A DNA stretch of 64,000 nt, taken from Spinellus fusiger. Its lineage: Eukaryota; Mucoromycota; Mucoromycetes; Mucorales; Phycomycetaceae. Under the pieces are notes generated by a model, which saw only the letters and a program-made list of their open reading frames with translations, was not told where the DNA came from and searched no databases. Below, piece after piece: positions 21,568 through 31,897 of this stretch (positions are counted from its first letter, which is position 1; each line of letters begins with the position of its first letter). A program made the translations under genes and the position numbers. The DNA lies in the NCBI GenBank assembly GCA_025094145.1, contig JALLLS010000008.1, positions 124,001 through 188,000 of the forward strand. The letters run 5' to 3'.

Positions 21568-23290
21568 GTTTATTATAGACAAAAGGATCATGGTAATTGG
21601 TACTACCACCCTTTGTATCTGTGACTTATGGAAAAACTTAGCATATAGTCCACTTCTACACTCATCTTAGAATGTTAAGTCAGCTCGAAAAAGTGCACTA
21701 AAATCTAAAAGGAATATGGAACCACATCTCTACTATCTTTCTCAGTAAGAATAGGCTTGTACTTGGTGCCTTTTCTAGTGTGTGTTTACTTATTTTAAAA
21801 AGATAATTGTTTCTGTTTTATAATCGAATTGAATAAATCTTTCACTCTTTACTGAAGATTTCTGTGGCTGTTGGATACAAAAGGGATGAATCACAATCTT
21901 CTCTGCCCTGTATCAATGACTGAACAAATCGTATGACTGAACACCGAGAAAGAGAAAAAGAAAAAGAAAGAGATTGGTGGATCAAAGGAAAAACAGAAAT
22001 GCTAGGAGTGCATTCTTCATGATAAACCAGTTTCATAAGATGTAGACTTTATGCAATTTAATATTTAGCGGATACAAAACAGAAAAGCGCCAGACAATGA
22101 TCATACCAAAATAAAAATGTTCAAATCCCTACCTCATATGCCGATACTCTATTGTATTAGGCTCTCCCATTAATTTATAGATGTTCGTGGACTCCTGTGG
22201 CCTGAAGAACACCACAGGTGATACTTAAAGTGGCCCCAGAAAAGTAATTGCCTTTTTTTTATAACACTACTTTTTCTTTTATACAATGTCTGCACCATCC
22301 AACACTGTAAATATCTTTCCCAAGAACCCATAGATGTATATGAAATGTACCATCCTCGAGACTCGCTCAGACATTCTCCATGAGGTGCTGAACATGAACA
22401 ACACTCTGGCCGAGACATATCGTATGCTTAATATTCCTCCCACCACTGTAGGGGACATAGTGAAGCACTACAGGGAAACAGGCTTAGTGGTGCCTTCTCC
22501 CAAGAGTGGCTGACGAAGAAAGTTGGACGATATGGCCCTCCGGTCGTTGAGAAGAATAGTGGTTAGTGATCCTCATCAGACCAAGGAAGCCATTAGGGCA
22601 AGCATGGCCATCAAGGAATCAGACAAGACTCTGAAGAGGTACCTTGATGAAATAGGGCTCCACCCTTTCAGTCCAGTGGTGAGGCCTTTTCTCACGAAGA
22701 AACATATGGAGGCAAGGCTCCAGTGGGCCTATGAGCGCATTGGTTGGACACTTGAGCAGTGGCAAGAGGTTTTCTGGTCTGATGAGTCCAGAGTAGAGCT
22801 GATGAGCCATGACAGGGAGATCAAAGTCATCAGGCAGTGTGGTACGGTCTTTGAGCCCAAGAATGTCTTGGAAACAAGAAATTTTGGAGGTGGTGGGTCT
22901 TAGTGAAGGGTAGAATAAACTCCAACAAGTACATCAATGTCTTGGGAGAAGCCTACTGTTCTGAACTCAAGTGATTCTCTCTCATATACATTCTGGAGCC
23001 AGTCACTGCCTACAGGAGGACACTGCTAGAATACATACGAGCAAGGCAACTCCATTAGAGAGTAGTAGATGATATAGTAATGACTCTTTAATGGCCATCA
23101 CAATACTGATCTCAATCCAATGAAGCATATGTGGACCCACATCAGGAAAGTTATCAGGAAGGATAGATGGGTATATTCTACCAAATAATAGTTAGAGCCT
23201 GCCCTGATGCTATAATGGTGTAAAATATCAAAGGCAATAGACACCCTCATTGCCAGCATAGGGCAGAGATGCCAAGCTGTCATTGATGCC
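21568..23290 (-). repeat. Arm B of the inverted repeat, outer block
   Basis: Near-identical reverse complement of 16229-17945. The match ends inside mariner sequence at about 23290, near the codons for VIDAK; beyond that the two arms differ completely. Confidence 0.85.
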
Positions 23291-23491
23291 AAGGATAGAC
23301 ACACAGAATATTAAGGATTTCTATCTAAATATTTATCTATTATCCTGTTGACATTTTTTTATATACTTCATCCAATTATGAAGTCTCTACTGTGTGTTTA
23401 ATGTATGTTTTTCTTAAAAGTAATAAGCACATCCTATTACAGAAGTATATCGGAATGTAAAAAATATCCCTTATTATTTTGAACTCCACTG
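22228..23491 (+). mobile_element. Chimeric Tc1/mariner: family B' body with family C end
   Basis: Flanked by TA at 22226-22227 and 23492-23493. From the left end to about 23290 it is family B' and matches arm A. From about 23290 to 23491 it matches the 3' part and terminus of the family C element at 5146-5345 (rare blocks such as CTACTGTGTGTTTAATG are shared). The transposase frame (22523-22903) is cut short at FGGGGS. Confidence 0.8.
22523..22903 (+). pseudogene. Mariner transposase fragment in arm B
   Basis: A 126-residue frame identical to the one on the minus strand at 16618-16998: helix-turn-helix region, then WSDESRVELMSH with the first catalytic Asp. It stops after FGGGGS because of an internal deletion that removed the second Asp region. 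Confidence 0.8.
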
Positions 23492-23502
23492 TAGTAATCA
23501 TT

Positions 23503-25086
23503 ACCGGCCAATGTGCCGTTTTACCTCTATGGCAACGAGCTTCCAACCTGTGATACTTTCAAGTACCTTGGTATCCCCTTTTCACGTCAAGGTATTAACC
23601 AAGACGCAATTTTCTCACACTCACAAGTCAAGGCAATTGCAGTAATGCAAAAGCTGAGAGGAATGGGTGTAAACATGTATGGCTTTGGGATTACAGCAGC
23701 CCTAAGAGCGTATACTGTTTTTGTTCGGCCCATTCTTGAGTATGGGTTGGCTATTTGTAATGTCAATAGACTAGGCATCCGCCCGCTACAAATCTGTCAG
23801 TCTGCTTGTCTGAGACTTTGTCTTGCTAGATCTGCTACTGTTAGGTTTGGAACGATCCAGGTTGCCCAATTAGCTGCCCTCCCTAACATATACTCTCGTT
23901 TTCTTTATCTGCAAGCCAAATTTGTTGAGCGCGCAGCTACCCTTCCTGAAGACACCCTCCTCTGGTGCCTTGTCCCGCAGCTTGAAGCACCCCAGAGTAA
24001 AGCCAGATGGATTAAGCTACGTGGCAATGTACTCTGGCAAAATGCTCAAAGAATAGGACGGGCTCACAACCATCCTAAATATCCATTAAAAGTAGCTTAT
24101 CTTGAACGTCTTCAAAGTGAAATTAATAGTCTAGTACGTGGCAAGAATCCGCTGGTGACGGTAGCCCGTGGACTATGTAGACCTGTTTGGGATCCAATTC
24201 TTCTACTACCGTGCACGCGCAAAGAAAGACATCGTCTACTAAAATGGAGGATTGCTTGGTTACCACCAACACCTTCAGTTCCTTGCCAATGTGGCCACCC
24301 ATCTGCCAATCGGGACCACTTTCTCACTTGCACATTCGTTGACCATGAACGCTCCACGTTCTTGTTCTTCTTAGTTCCTGCACCACCACAAGACATTCAT
24401 CCAATTGACTATTGTCTAAATCTTCTGCCGCGCACGGTTAAGTCTTTTGTTAAATGGCGAGATCTTTGGCCCAGTTTGTTAATACTGCTGCAAGCCATTG
24501 ATCGAGCCACGTCTACTCGAGACTTTAAGGTAGAGCCATCAGCTGGTAGCTTGCTCATTGAGGCTGCTGATGGGTGTGTTGAGCGGGAACGCCAACGCCG
24601 CCATAGAGTGCAAAGACTCCTGCAGCAATAGACGCTGTATCCTCACCTCTCCTCCGATCTCTCCTCTACCACCCATTCTTAACCCGTTTAGCAAAGCCAG
24701 AAGCTGCTAGTGTAGTTGCTGTATTTGTGTCCTCAGGATTGTCCGAGTTGCTCTAAGTATCCCTCGTTGGATTTCGAATCACCACAGGATGACGGTTATC
24801 TTTTTGGTGTCTTGGTTTCCTTGCTGACTTTATGGCCTTTTGGATGTCTATTCATAATTCTCATTTACAATCATTTCTCATGTTTCATCATTTTTCATCA
24901 TTTTTCCTTCATCGAGGTTTTATATTCTCTTTTCTTTCCGTCTCTTCTCTCTTTGCATTATTTTTTTCACTTATGTATTTGAAGTGTTTCAATGTTTATT
25001 CTTTTTTTTTCAAACGATCTCATAGGGTGGCTAAAATGCCCAATGCGCGAATAGCAACCAACACCCAAAAATAAAAATACTTTGAA
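23503..25086 (+). mobile_element. 5'-truncated LINE (non-LTR retrotransposon), longest 3' part
   Basis: A LINE that begins inside the reverse transcriptase region and ends ACTTTGAACTGTA. It is flanked by a 15-bp direct repeat ACTGTAGTAATCATT at 23488-23502 and 25086-25100. The 5' junction lies exactly at the right end of the chimeric mariner. About 450 bp of 3' untranslated sequence follows the ORF, and the same tail is present in the copies at 4.4, 5.0 and 44 kb. Confidence 0.88.
23513..24631 (+). pseudogene. LINE ORF2 C-terminal part
   Basis: An open frame of 372 codons beginning within the reverse transcriptase thumb region (FYLYGNELPTCDTFKYLGIP) and running through the long C-terminal region to a cysteine-histidine motif (PCQCGHPSANRDHFLTC), as in many I/Tad-like and related fungal LINEs. 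The 42.6-kb copy supplies the preceding RT motifs and overlaps here. The catalytic palm is absent because of 5' truncation, so this copy cannot make a working enzyme, although the frame is intact to the stop. Confidence 0.85.
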
Positions 25087-25092
25087 CTGTAG

Positions 25093-25440
25093 TAATCATT
25101 GGAGTAGAGTAGAAATATAAAAGAATATTAAAGTTGAATAATGATAATAAAAATAGCAGAGTTTATTATACGTTAACCAAATAAATATATTTGGACACAA
25201 AAGGCCACTGGAAATAACATTACATCAATGGATGATAAAGACTATCTGAGAGTATTTAATGCTATCATTAAAAACTATTTATTTCCTCTTTTCTCACTGC
25301 ATTTTTATCTATTTTCTCTGAACCAATTAAAGGTCCAAGCCTTCTGGTTCATCCCTATTCTTCTCCTTTCTGGTTATTGTTAGAGTCTCGGTTGAATAAC
25401 TGACGAAAACTCATAGTATCATGTTTGAAGAAATAACACA
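25093..25440 (+). mobile_element. Internally deleted derivative of the Fanzor element
   Basis: The left 230 bp match 35731-35955 (start GTAGTAATCATT, shared CGTTAA, ATCAATGGATGATAAA-like and CTATTTATTTCCTCTTTT blocks), and the right 110 bp match 36540-36645 (GGTCCAAGCCTTCTGG, CTCGGTTGA, TAACTGACG). The coding middle is missing. The left end is now interrupted by the chimeric mariner and the LINE. Confidence 0.75.
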
Positions 25441-26846
25441 CTTTCGGCCTTTATAAAATGTAGAAAATTTATCTTGCATGTTGAATTCAAAGCATGTTAC
25501 TGCGTATGGCATTTGGCTCGCTCACCATTTCTGTCTTTGTCAACTGGTATAGAAAAATCAGCGTCCCTCATTTATAATGTCTTAGCTAAAGACAATTTAT
25601 AAACTATAGATATAAAAGAAAGGTCAGACATGCTGTTCAAATAGGATAGTTGTAGTAGATCTACAGTTTTGTAACTTGCTGTGTTAATGACGAAAGGTGT
25701 CTCAAGAATAGGATGCTTCACACTCATCTCAAAAAGAAAGACTTTATATGACTTTTAAATCCAGCCAACAACCATCGAGAAAAGAAATGAGGAATATCAT
25801 GAACTGCATGTTAAGATAAACAAGGCAATCTCAATTCAATTTACTCTTTTATTTTATTTTTTCCATCTTTAGTCAATACGAATTCAAATCATTTAGCTTT
25901 AAAATTTTACTTATCTCAATGAATATAGATTCAATTCAGCCTATATCAAACTTTTAAAGATAGAATACTACAAGAATTTTAATTTTAAATTTAAGTCTCA
26001 AAGATGAGGTTTATGCTCAATTTCTCCATAACGATTAAGACCCAAATCTTATATAGAACAACTGCCCTACTAAATCACTTTACAATGTCAGTATAATATA
26101 TAAATCAGTGTGGTATATTGGTGGTACCTATTCTGTAGTAGCCATGTTTGTAAAATAACAAAACTTTATCTTTTGTATTACCAGCCTATCATTTATAGTA
26201 AGCTATTTTTAATACAAATGACCATGTTAGGTGTAAATGTCATTTTCCATTTACAATGACTTTGTAAGGGCATATGTGGCACTGTAGCAGCTATTAATTA
26301 AGCTTTCACATTTCTTTGAATTCTATAAATTCTTTGAATTTAAGAATAGAAAAATACTTAAGAGTATCTCTTAAAAGCATTTCCTTTCCGTATTCTCTCC
26401 GGTGACTCTAGGAAGTTTATTTGCTGCGGTGATTATCTTGAGGAATATGAAATAGATTTCATATGCAGTCAAAGATTCGTTTACAGATCTTACACTCTTT
26501 TGTTCATAGCCAAAACATTTTACTATAGCTGTAAGAATAAAAACATTGGATCCTTCAGTCTTCTTATTTCTTTTCTTTAAAGTTGTTGGAATTTTAATAT
26601 ACATGTTTATATTTAATAAATAAGGTTTTAGTGTTATTAAGTGTTAGTGAGTAATAGATAAATAGACCCAAAAGTCTTATAGTGGCAGGATAGAAACAGA
26701 TAAGGACTACTCTCTTGAGTCTAATTCTGTTTCCTTTAGGTTTTGTGGGAAAGCTTAGTTGGTGAGCTGGGGGAATTGGAGTTGAGGGAAATATGTGTGT
26801 GTGTGTGTGTTTTTTTTTGTGGGAGGATCTTTTCTTAGCAAATGGA
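25441..26846. other. AT-rich region without a supported gene
   Basis: About 1.4 kb between the Fanzor derivative and the 3' end of the RasGEF gene. A 77-codon minus frame at 26371-26604 and a 104-codon frame at 26594-26908 overlap the RasGEF 3' side and show no family signature. A (GT)n run lies at about 26792-26810. Confidence 0.45.
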
Positions 26847-29800
26847 CTACACTCTTGACCATAGATCCCGTAGCTTATTTGTGCTTGATGATTTGAGACG
26901 AGGCTCAATCAAGTGTGAACGTCTGTATTGTTCCTAAAGACATAAATTAAATAAGTTAGAATGATATTTGTTGAAAATAAATAAATAAATTACACTTACA
27001 TCTTCGGTCATAACGCAGCTATCAGCAATAAAACTTAGTATCTTTTGATCTGGACTAATGTTTTGGTAGGATGTATTTTGGAATTTCAGCATTCCCATAA
27101 TACTTTCGCCCATTAGCCTAAACTTCTCCCAATGAATCGTGCCATCTGTCTTGAAATCCTTGTTGGCTTCTGACAATGACACAAGATCTTGATTATGAAT
27201 TCCTCTAAATAAAGAGTAACATCTATTAGATATCTTTCATAGGTACTTTGCATAACTATTCTTCAGGACATTTACAGATAAGGTATTCCAGGGGTCCCTG
27301 ATGCTTTGAGTGCCATTCGATAAGAACTGAAGGATCTAAGAAATTGTCTCGATTAATCCTTCTCTTTTCATGAAAGAGTAAATCATAAAGCTAAATAACT
27401 ACACTATAGGTCTATAGATCTATTTACCTGTCTGTGCTCATGAGTTTCTCTAGGCTTTGGAATTGCTTATATATCTTTTTATTTGACACTACTTCGCGTG
27501 TCTGTCTTAAGCGAAGAACAGCAGCATTGTTGATACCTGCTAAAATGGCCATCAAGGAGTTGTAGTTGTTGTAATTTCTTAATTCCTAGGGTTAGATCAA
27601 ACCATTAAGATATTGATACCTTATCGATAAAGTAAAAATAAAATAAACAAATGAATAGACATACCACTGCTATGAACATAAATTTCTCAAGTAATGCAAC
27701 TCGCTTGTTTAGTTTTGGCTGTGATACTATGCTTGTAGCTACCCAGGCTGATATAAAGTTGAAATGAGAGATCGATGCAACCACTGCACTCGAAGGTGCC
27801 TGCTGTTGTGAAGACTGTGCTCTCCTCTTTCTTGAACCTCTTTCTTCAGCCCATCGCTCATATCTAAAATTAAACTGTTCATCTGAAGAGATAGAGGTAG
27901 GTCGACGGCATTGTGATGTCCAAATACTTCTTACGAATTCTCTGGTCTTTGGGTGTCAATGCATCAGTATGTATGTATATGTGTATATGTGTGTATGTGT
28001 GTATATGTGTATATGGAGTTTTACTGCCCACTAGCTTTATGATTTTTACCTTGATCTTTCCAAACACTTCGGCTTCAATCCACGTCAATTGCTCTGCTAC
28101 ACATTTATCCATCATGTTGAGAAATAACTTTAGACTCTGTGCAGCATGATCTTTTTGGGATCGATCGTGGACAGCTGAAAATCTACCCATTGCACTCGTA
28201 ATACTAACAGTTGAAGAAAGAAGGGTCTGAGTACTCAAAGAGGCCCAACTTGCAGAGGCAGGTATACTAGTATAGCTGTCTAGATTGATGAGTCCACCAG
28301 AAAACTCTGGACGACAAGAACCTTCATATTTCTGTGGATCTGAAGACTGCTGTCGACGGTGTGGAAAGGAGATCTCTTCCTGTTGCTTGTTGTTAGTGTC
28401 TGTAGATGCCTGTGAATTAGGGGGAAGGATAGGGTCAATGACTGTTGAGGGAGTTGTTTGCTTAAAAGCCATGGATTTGAAATATGCTAATGAAGTAAGA
28501 AACTGGATGGAGGAGGTTGATGATTCTCGGGATCGGGTGAATAGATTACTAAGAGAACCTACACTTGAAGTTCGTTTTAATTGTGCTGATTCGTGTGGGA
28601 TTTGTGGGATGGATGGAGTAGAACAGACAGGCAGAAAGGTGGGTGAGAAGTGGGCATTGGTGTTGTTAGTGGAGTCCATTGAGCAGTATTGAATGCCTGG
28701 ATTGCTGTGAGGTCGAGTCTTTGTCATGAAGTTTGGCATCTTGAAAGATTCAGAAGCATAGCCACTGTTCTTCTTTTTGACTTTTTCATGCTGTTTGGGT
28801 GTAGAAGGTGTATCAGAGAAGTCATCAGTGTCTGTATCAGAGTCCATTAAACCCCACTGAGCATCGGGATCTTCTAAAGGTGGTTCACGAATGGCCAAGG
28901 GAGCCAGTCCATCACAGATAGGTCGCATATTTTCATAATGAGATATGTTCTCAATAAATGTAATCACAGTCTTTCTTGTTTGTGAGCTATGGAAATCACC
29001 CCAATAGTGAGACATCCAAAGTACGAAAATACGATAGATTCTATACAATTCAGAGTGGATTAATATAGTATATGGCTTATAGCACATCCCATCCTATCAT
29101 CCCAATACATTAGACTATTCTAAAACACACTGTAATACATCCTATTAAAAAAGTCAGCTTACCTTTGTTGGAGTGGTGTGGGTGGTGAACTCAAATCATC
29201 ATTTTCAAATCTATTGGTACAATATCACTATTTTTTGGATTAACCAAATGGATTCCTACCTTTCCACTAACATCCTTACGAGGTCTCCTGGCTTCATAAA
29301 CTTACGGAAAAAGGTAATAAAAATAGGGATAATGTGTTCATCTTTTAGAGAGGATAATACATATATAATATGAAGATGAGTATGAAGATAAAAAAAGACT
29401 TGTTCTTTATCACTCATCCAATGTCTCTTCTACTTACCCACTCGGTAGGGCTCCGATAAAAGAAGTCTGTCAACAATAGCATCCACTGTCATTCCATTAC
29501 TATAGGAATCACTATAACTATAGAATGCAAGTTATTTTCTATGTACAAGAAGACAGAACCCCGCAGTAGTGATGATAAGAGCTCTTGTTTTTTTTTACCT
29601 GCTATCTTTAGATCCTCTTCTGCTGTTGGCTAAATTAGAAAGAGCTGTTTGGGGTGCACTTCCTCGTCTTCTGGCATTAAAATCATGAGATGCCGACCCT
29701 CTTTGATAGCTAAAATGAGGAGAAGAAGGCAGACTGTTCTTTCTGTGCATGCCATCCAATACAAGGCGTTCTTTACAGGACAGTGCCACTGCTCCATCGG

Positions 29801-31090
29801 GGGTTGTACCAAGATCTCTCTCTTCAGCTGTCAAACCCACTGCTGTTGGTAGGTTGGATCTCCGAGAATAAGTATCTTTACCCCTGGGATAGTCCTCCAG
29901 TGCAGTGGGAGCATAGACAAATCCTGCAGGTGCCTTTGTTCTAGACGTAGGGCTGAGAGAGAGAGACGGGTCAGATGTCGGTGGATCAATAGGGGGGAAT
30001 TGGTAGTCAGAGTAGCTAACGGGGCTTTCATCATCGCTGTCTGGGTCTGTCATGGCAGAGCGTTGCTTCATTTCATCCTGTAATTTGCATAGTATAGGCT
30101 TGTGATCAATTGTGATGCTTATACTGGACTCACTGGCCATTCTCCTTTCTCTTAATGTGAGTGTCTGAGTAGGTGGCGGTGGGTGGGTGTGCCTGTGGAT
30201 GCACTGCTGTACAAGAGAAGCCCACATGGCTCTGATATCGAGAATACCCTTCTCAGTGTGGGCATCGACCTGGAATAGCTGGACACCAAAGCGATCTGCC
30301 AATTGATGGCCCAGTTGAACATTGACGGAGGATCCTTCTTCTATGAGGTCTGTCTTGAGACCCACTAAATAAGTAGGGATATTGCGTGCTACATAGACAC
30401 CTACAAGAACCACCCACAACCCATTAATGACTTATCAATGACTCGCTATGGCCGTTGGACATTTACTTAGTAATTCAGGCAGACACTCCATTGAGCCTGG
30501 ATTGTTCAAATCATAGCAGATCAGCCCTCCATGGATATCTGCTAAACTCTAAAGTAAGGGGTCGGGAAGAGGAGCTGATATTAGCGTTGGTTCTTGTGTC
30601 CCCCTTAGCACTCTGCGGTCTTTTACTGCTCTTTGTTACCTCTGTAGGTTCGGGAGGGTCTTCCGTTGCATCGATCAGGGAGGCACTTGTCTCCATCCTA
30701 TCTACAAGATACCTAATGTGTTTTATGGTAAAGATAGATGGGTGGCGTTGGCAAGCTGAGGTGGGTCTATCAGTTGTCGGACTTAAAGAGTGGAGACTTA
30801 CAAGCCGTATTTGGAGATTGTTTTTGATGAGAATCCTGCAGTCCGAGCTGTATCAGTGTTGATGTTCCAACATTGCACGCGCCTGTAACAGCAATAGCAA
30901 GTGTCTTTTGTGTGTTTTGCTATAGTCAGTCCTATACTCATCACTGTGGATTTGTTACTTTCAACGGTGGAATATCGGGAGGAGAGGTTGGCTGTGATAA
31001 ACCCCGTTTCTTATAGGTGGAGTTCTTTCGGGAGAGAGTGTCGTTGGTGTCTGACTGGATAAGCGTAGAGAACTTGTGAGTGAGCCACAT
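26847..31090 (-). CDS. RasGEF (CDC25-type) with N-terminal degenerate small-GTPase domain
   Basis: A long multi-exon minus-strand gene. From the N-terminus: a short lead (MWLTHKFSTLIQSD), then a Ras-like fold with a P-loop reading GACNVGTSTLIQ (the usual GKST is GTST), DLNNPGSMECLPELL, YLVGLKTDL (G4-like) and VDAHTEKGI (G5-like). A long Ser/Pro-rich region with basic Arg-Arg-Gly patches follows, then a RasGEF_N region (MTVDAIVDRLLL, SHYWGDFHS, ENMRPI), another Ser-rich stretch, and the catalytic RasGEF domain (CVAEQLTWIEAEVF, FRYERWAEERG, ELRNYNNYNSLMAILAGINN, FQSLEKLMS, LGTxDLVS-like end, EQYRRSHLIEPR), stopping at 26847. It should load a Ras-type GTPase with GTP at membranes. The start is uncertain: the frame stays open upstream through a GAAAGA repeat that may be leader or intron. 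Confidence 0.85.
27955..28020. repeat. TATGTG/TATATG microsatellite in a RasGEF intron
   Basis: Alternating TATGTGTA-type repeats. On the minus strand they fall in an intron of about 140 nt inside the catalytic domain region, since removing it joins GKIKVKIIKLVG to NEQFNFRYERWAEE in frame. Confidence 0.6.
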
Positions 31091-31097
31091 GCCTGAG

Positions 31098-31215
31098 ACA
31101 AAAAGAAAGAGAAAGAGAAAAGAAAAAGAAAAAGAAAGAGAAAGAGAAAGAGAAAGAGAAAGAGAAAGAGAAAGAGAAAGAGAAAGAGAAATGGAGAAAT
31201 GGAGAAATGGAGAAA
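31098..31215. repeat. GAAAGA hexanucleotide microsatellite
   Basis: About 16 units of GAAAGA-type repeat followed by four GAAATGGA units. On the coding strand of the RasGEF gene it is a long CT-rich tract directly upstream of the likely ATG. Confidence 0.85.
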
Positions 31216-31897
31216 TGGAGAAAGAGAGAAAAGGCCGGAAAGGGAAATAAAAGTGGCAGTAAACAAGCATCGACAATCTCTTATTTAGGGGGAGACACTG
31301 CCATTGTTGACAAGTGACGCTCACAACAGGGAAGTAAATGAGAGTGTGTCCCCTTAATTCTGTGCCAATAAGAACAGTCCTCATGAAGGTAGTGCTTTTC
31401 TCTCTTTTTTTATTTTTTATTTATATATATCTTATTTTCTCTCTTTTTGCACAGATCACCAAGATGGAGTGCTAGTGTGGATTCCTACTAAAAATTGTTA
31501 TGGATAGTTACTGACAGATTCCTAGTGTGGAGTTTTACTACGGAACCATGACTATCAATGCCCTAACTACCAATGCCCTAACTACAAATTCCCTAACTAC
31601 AGAACCATGACTACACTTCCCTAACTACCACCATCACATCGAATGGAATAACAGATTCTCCTACTTTAGCACTGGCATTGAACACAAACTCATGCGTCCT
31701 TATACTACTCAACTTGGTCCCCTTTCTAGACTACAGCAATAGACACACTTACACCACGCGCCATTTTAAAACAGACCGCCTGCTCATTAGGAGACGGCTT
31801 GAACTTAACCCCTCCTAAAGAAATTTCAATTTTTCTCTTTCTTATCGTGTTCCATTTCATTGCGTTGATTGTTTGGTAAAGGACAATGAACTTTCTC
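31216..31897. other. Spacer between RasGEF and PRE8 genes
   Basis: The RasGEF 5' flank and the PRE8 3' flank. It contains a short array of CCCTAACTAC units at about 31558-31630. No gene is seen. Confidence 0.45.

Noticed and set aside
28285..28692. A 135-codon plus-strand frame
   Set aside because: Shadow of the RasGEF coding exons on the opposite strand.
30941..31384. A 147-codon minus frame starting upstream of the GAAAGA repeat as the RasGEF N-terminus
   Set aside because: Most of it is a repeat translation of Leu/Ser/Phe; the more likely start is at 31090 after the repeat, although RNA evidence would be needed.
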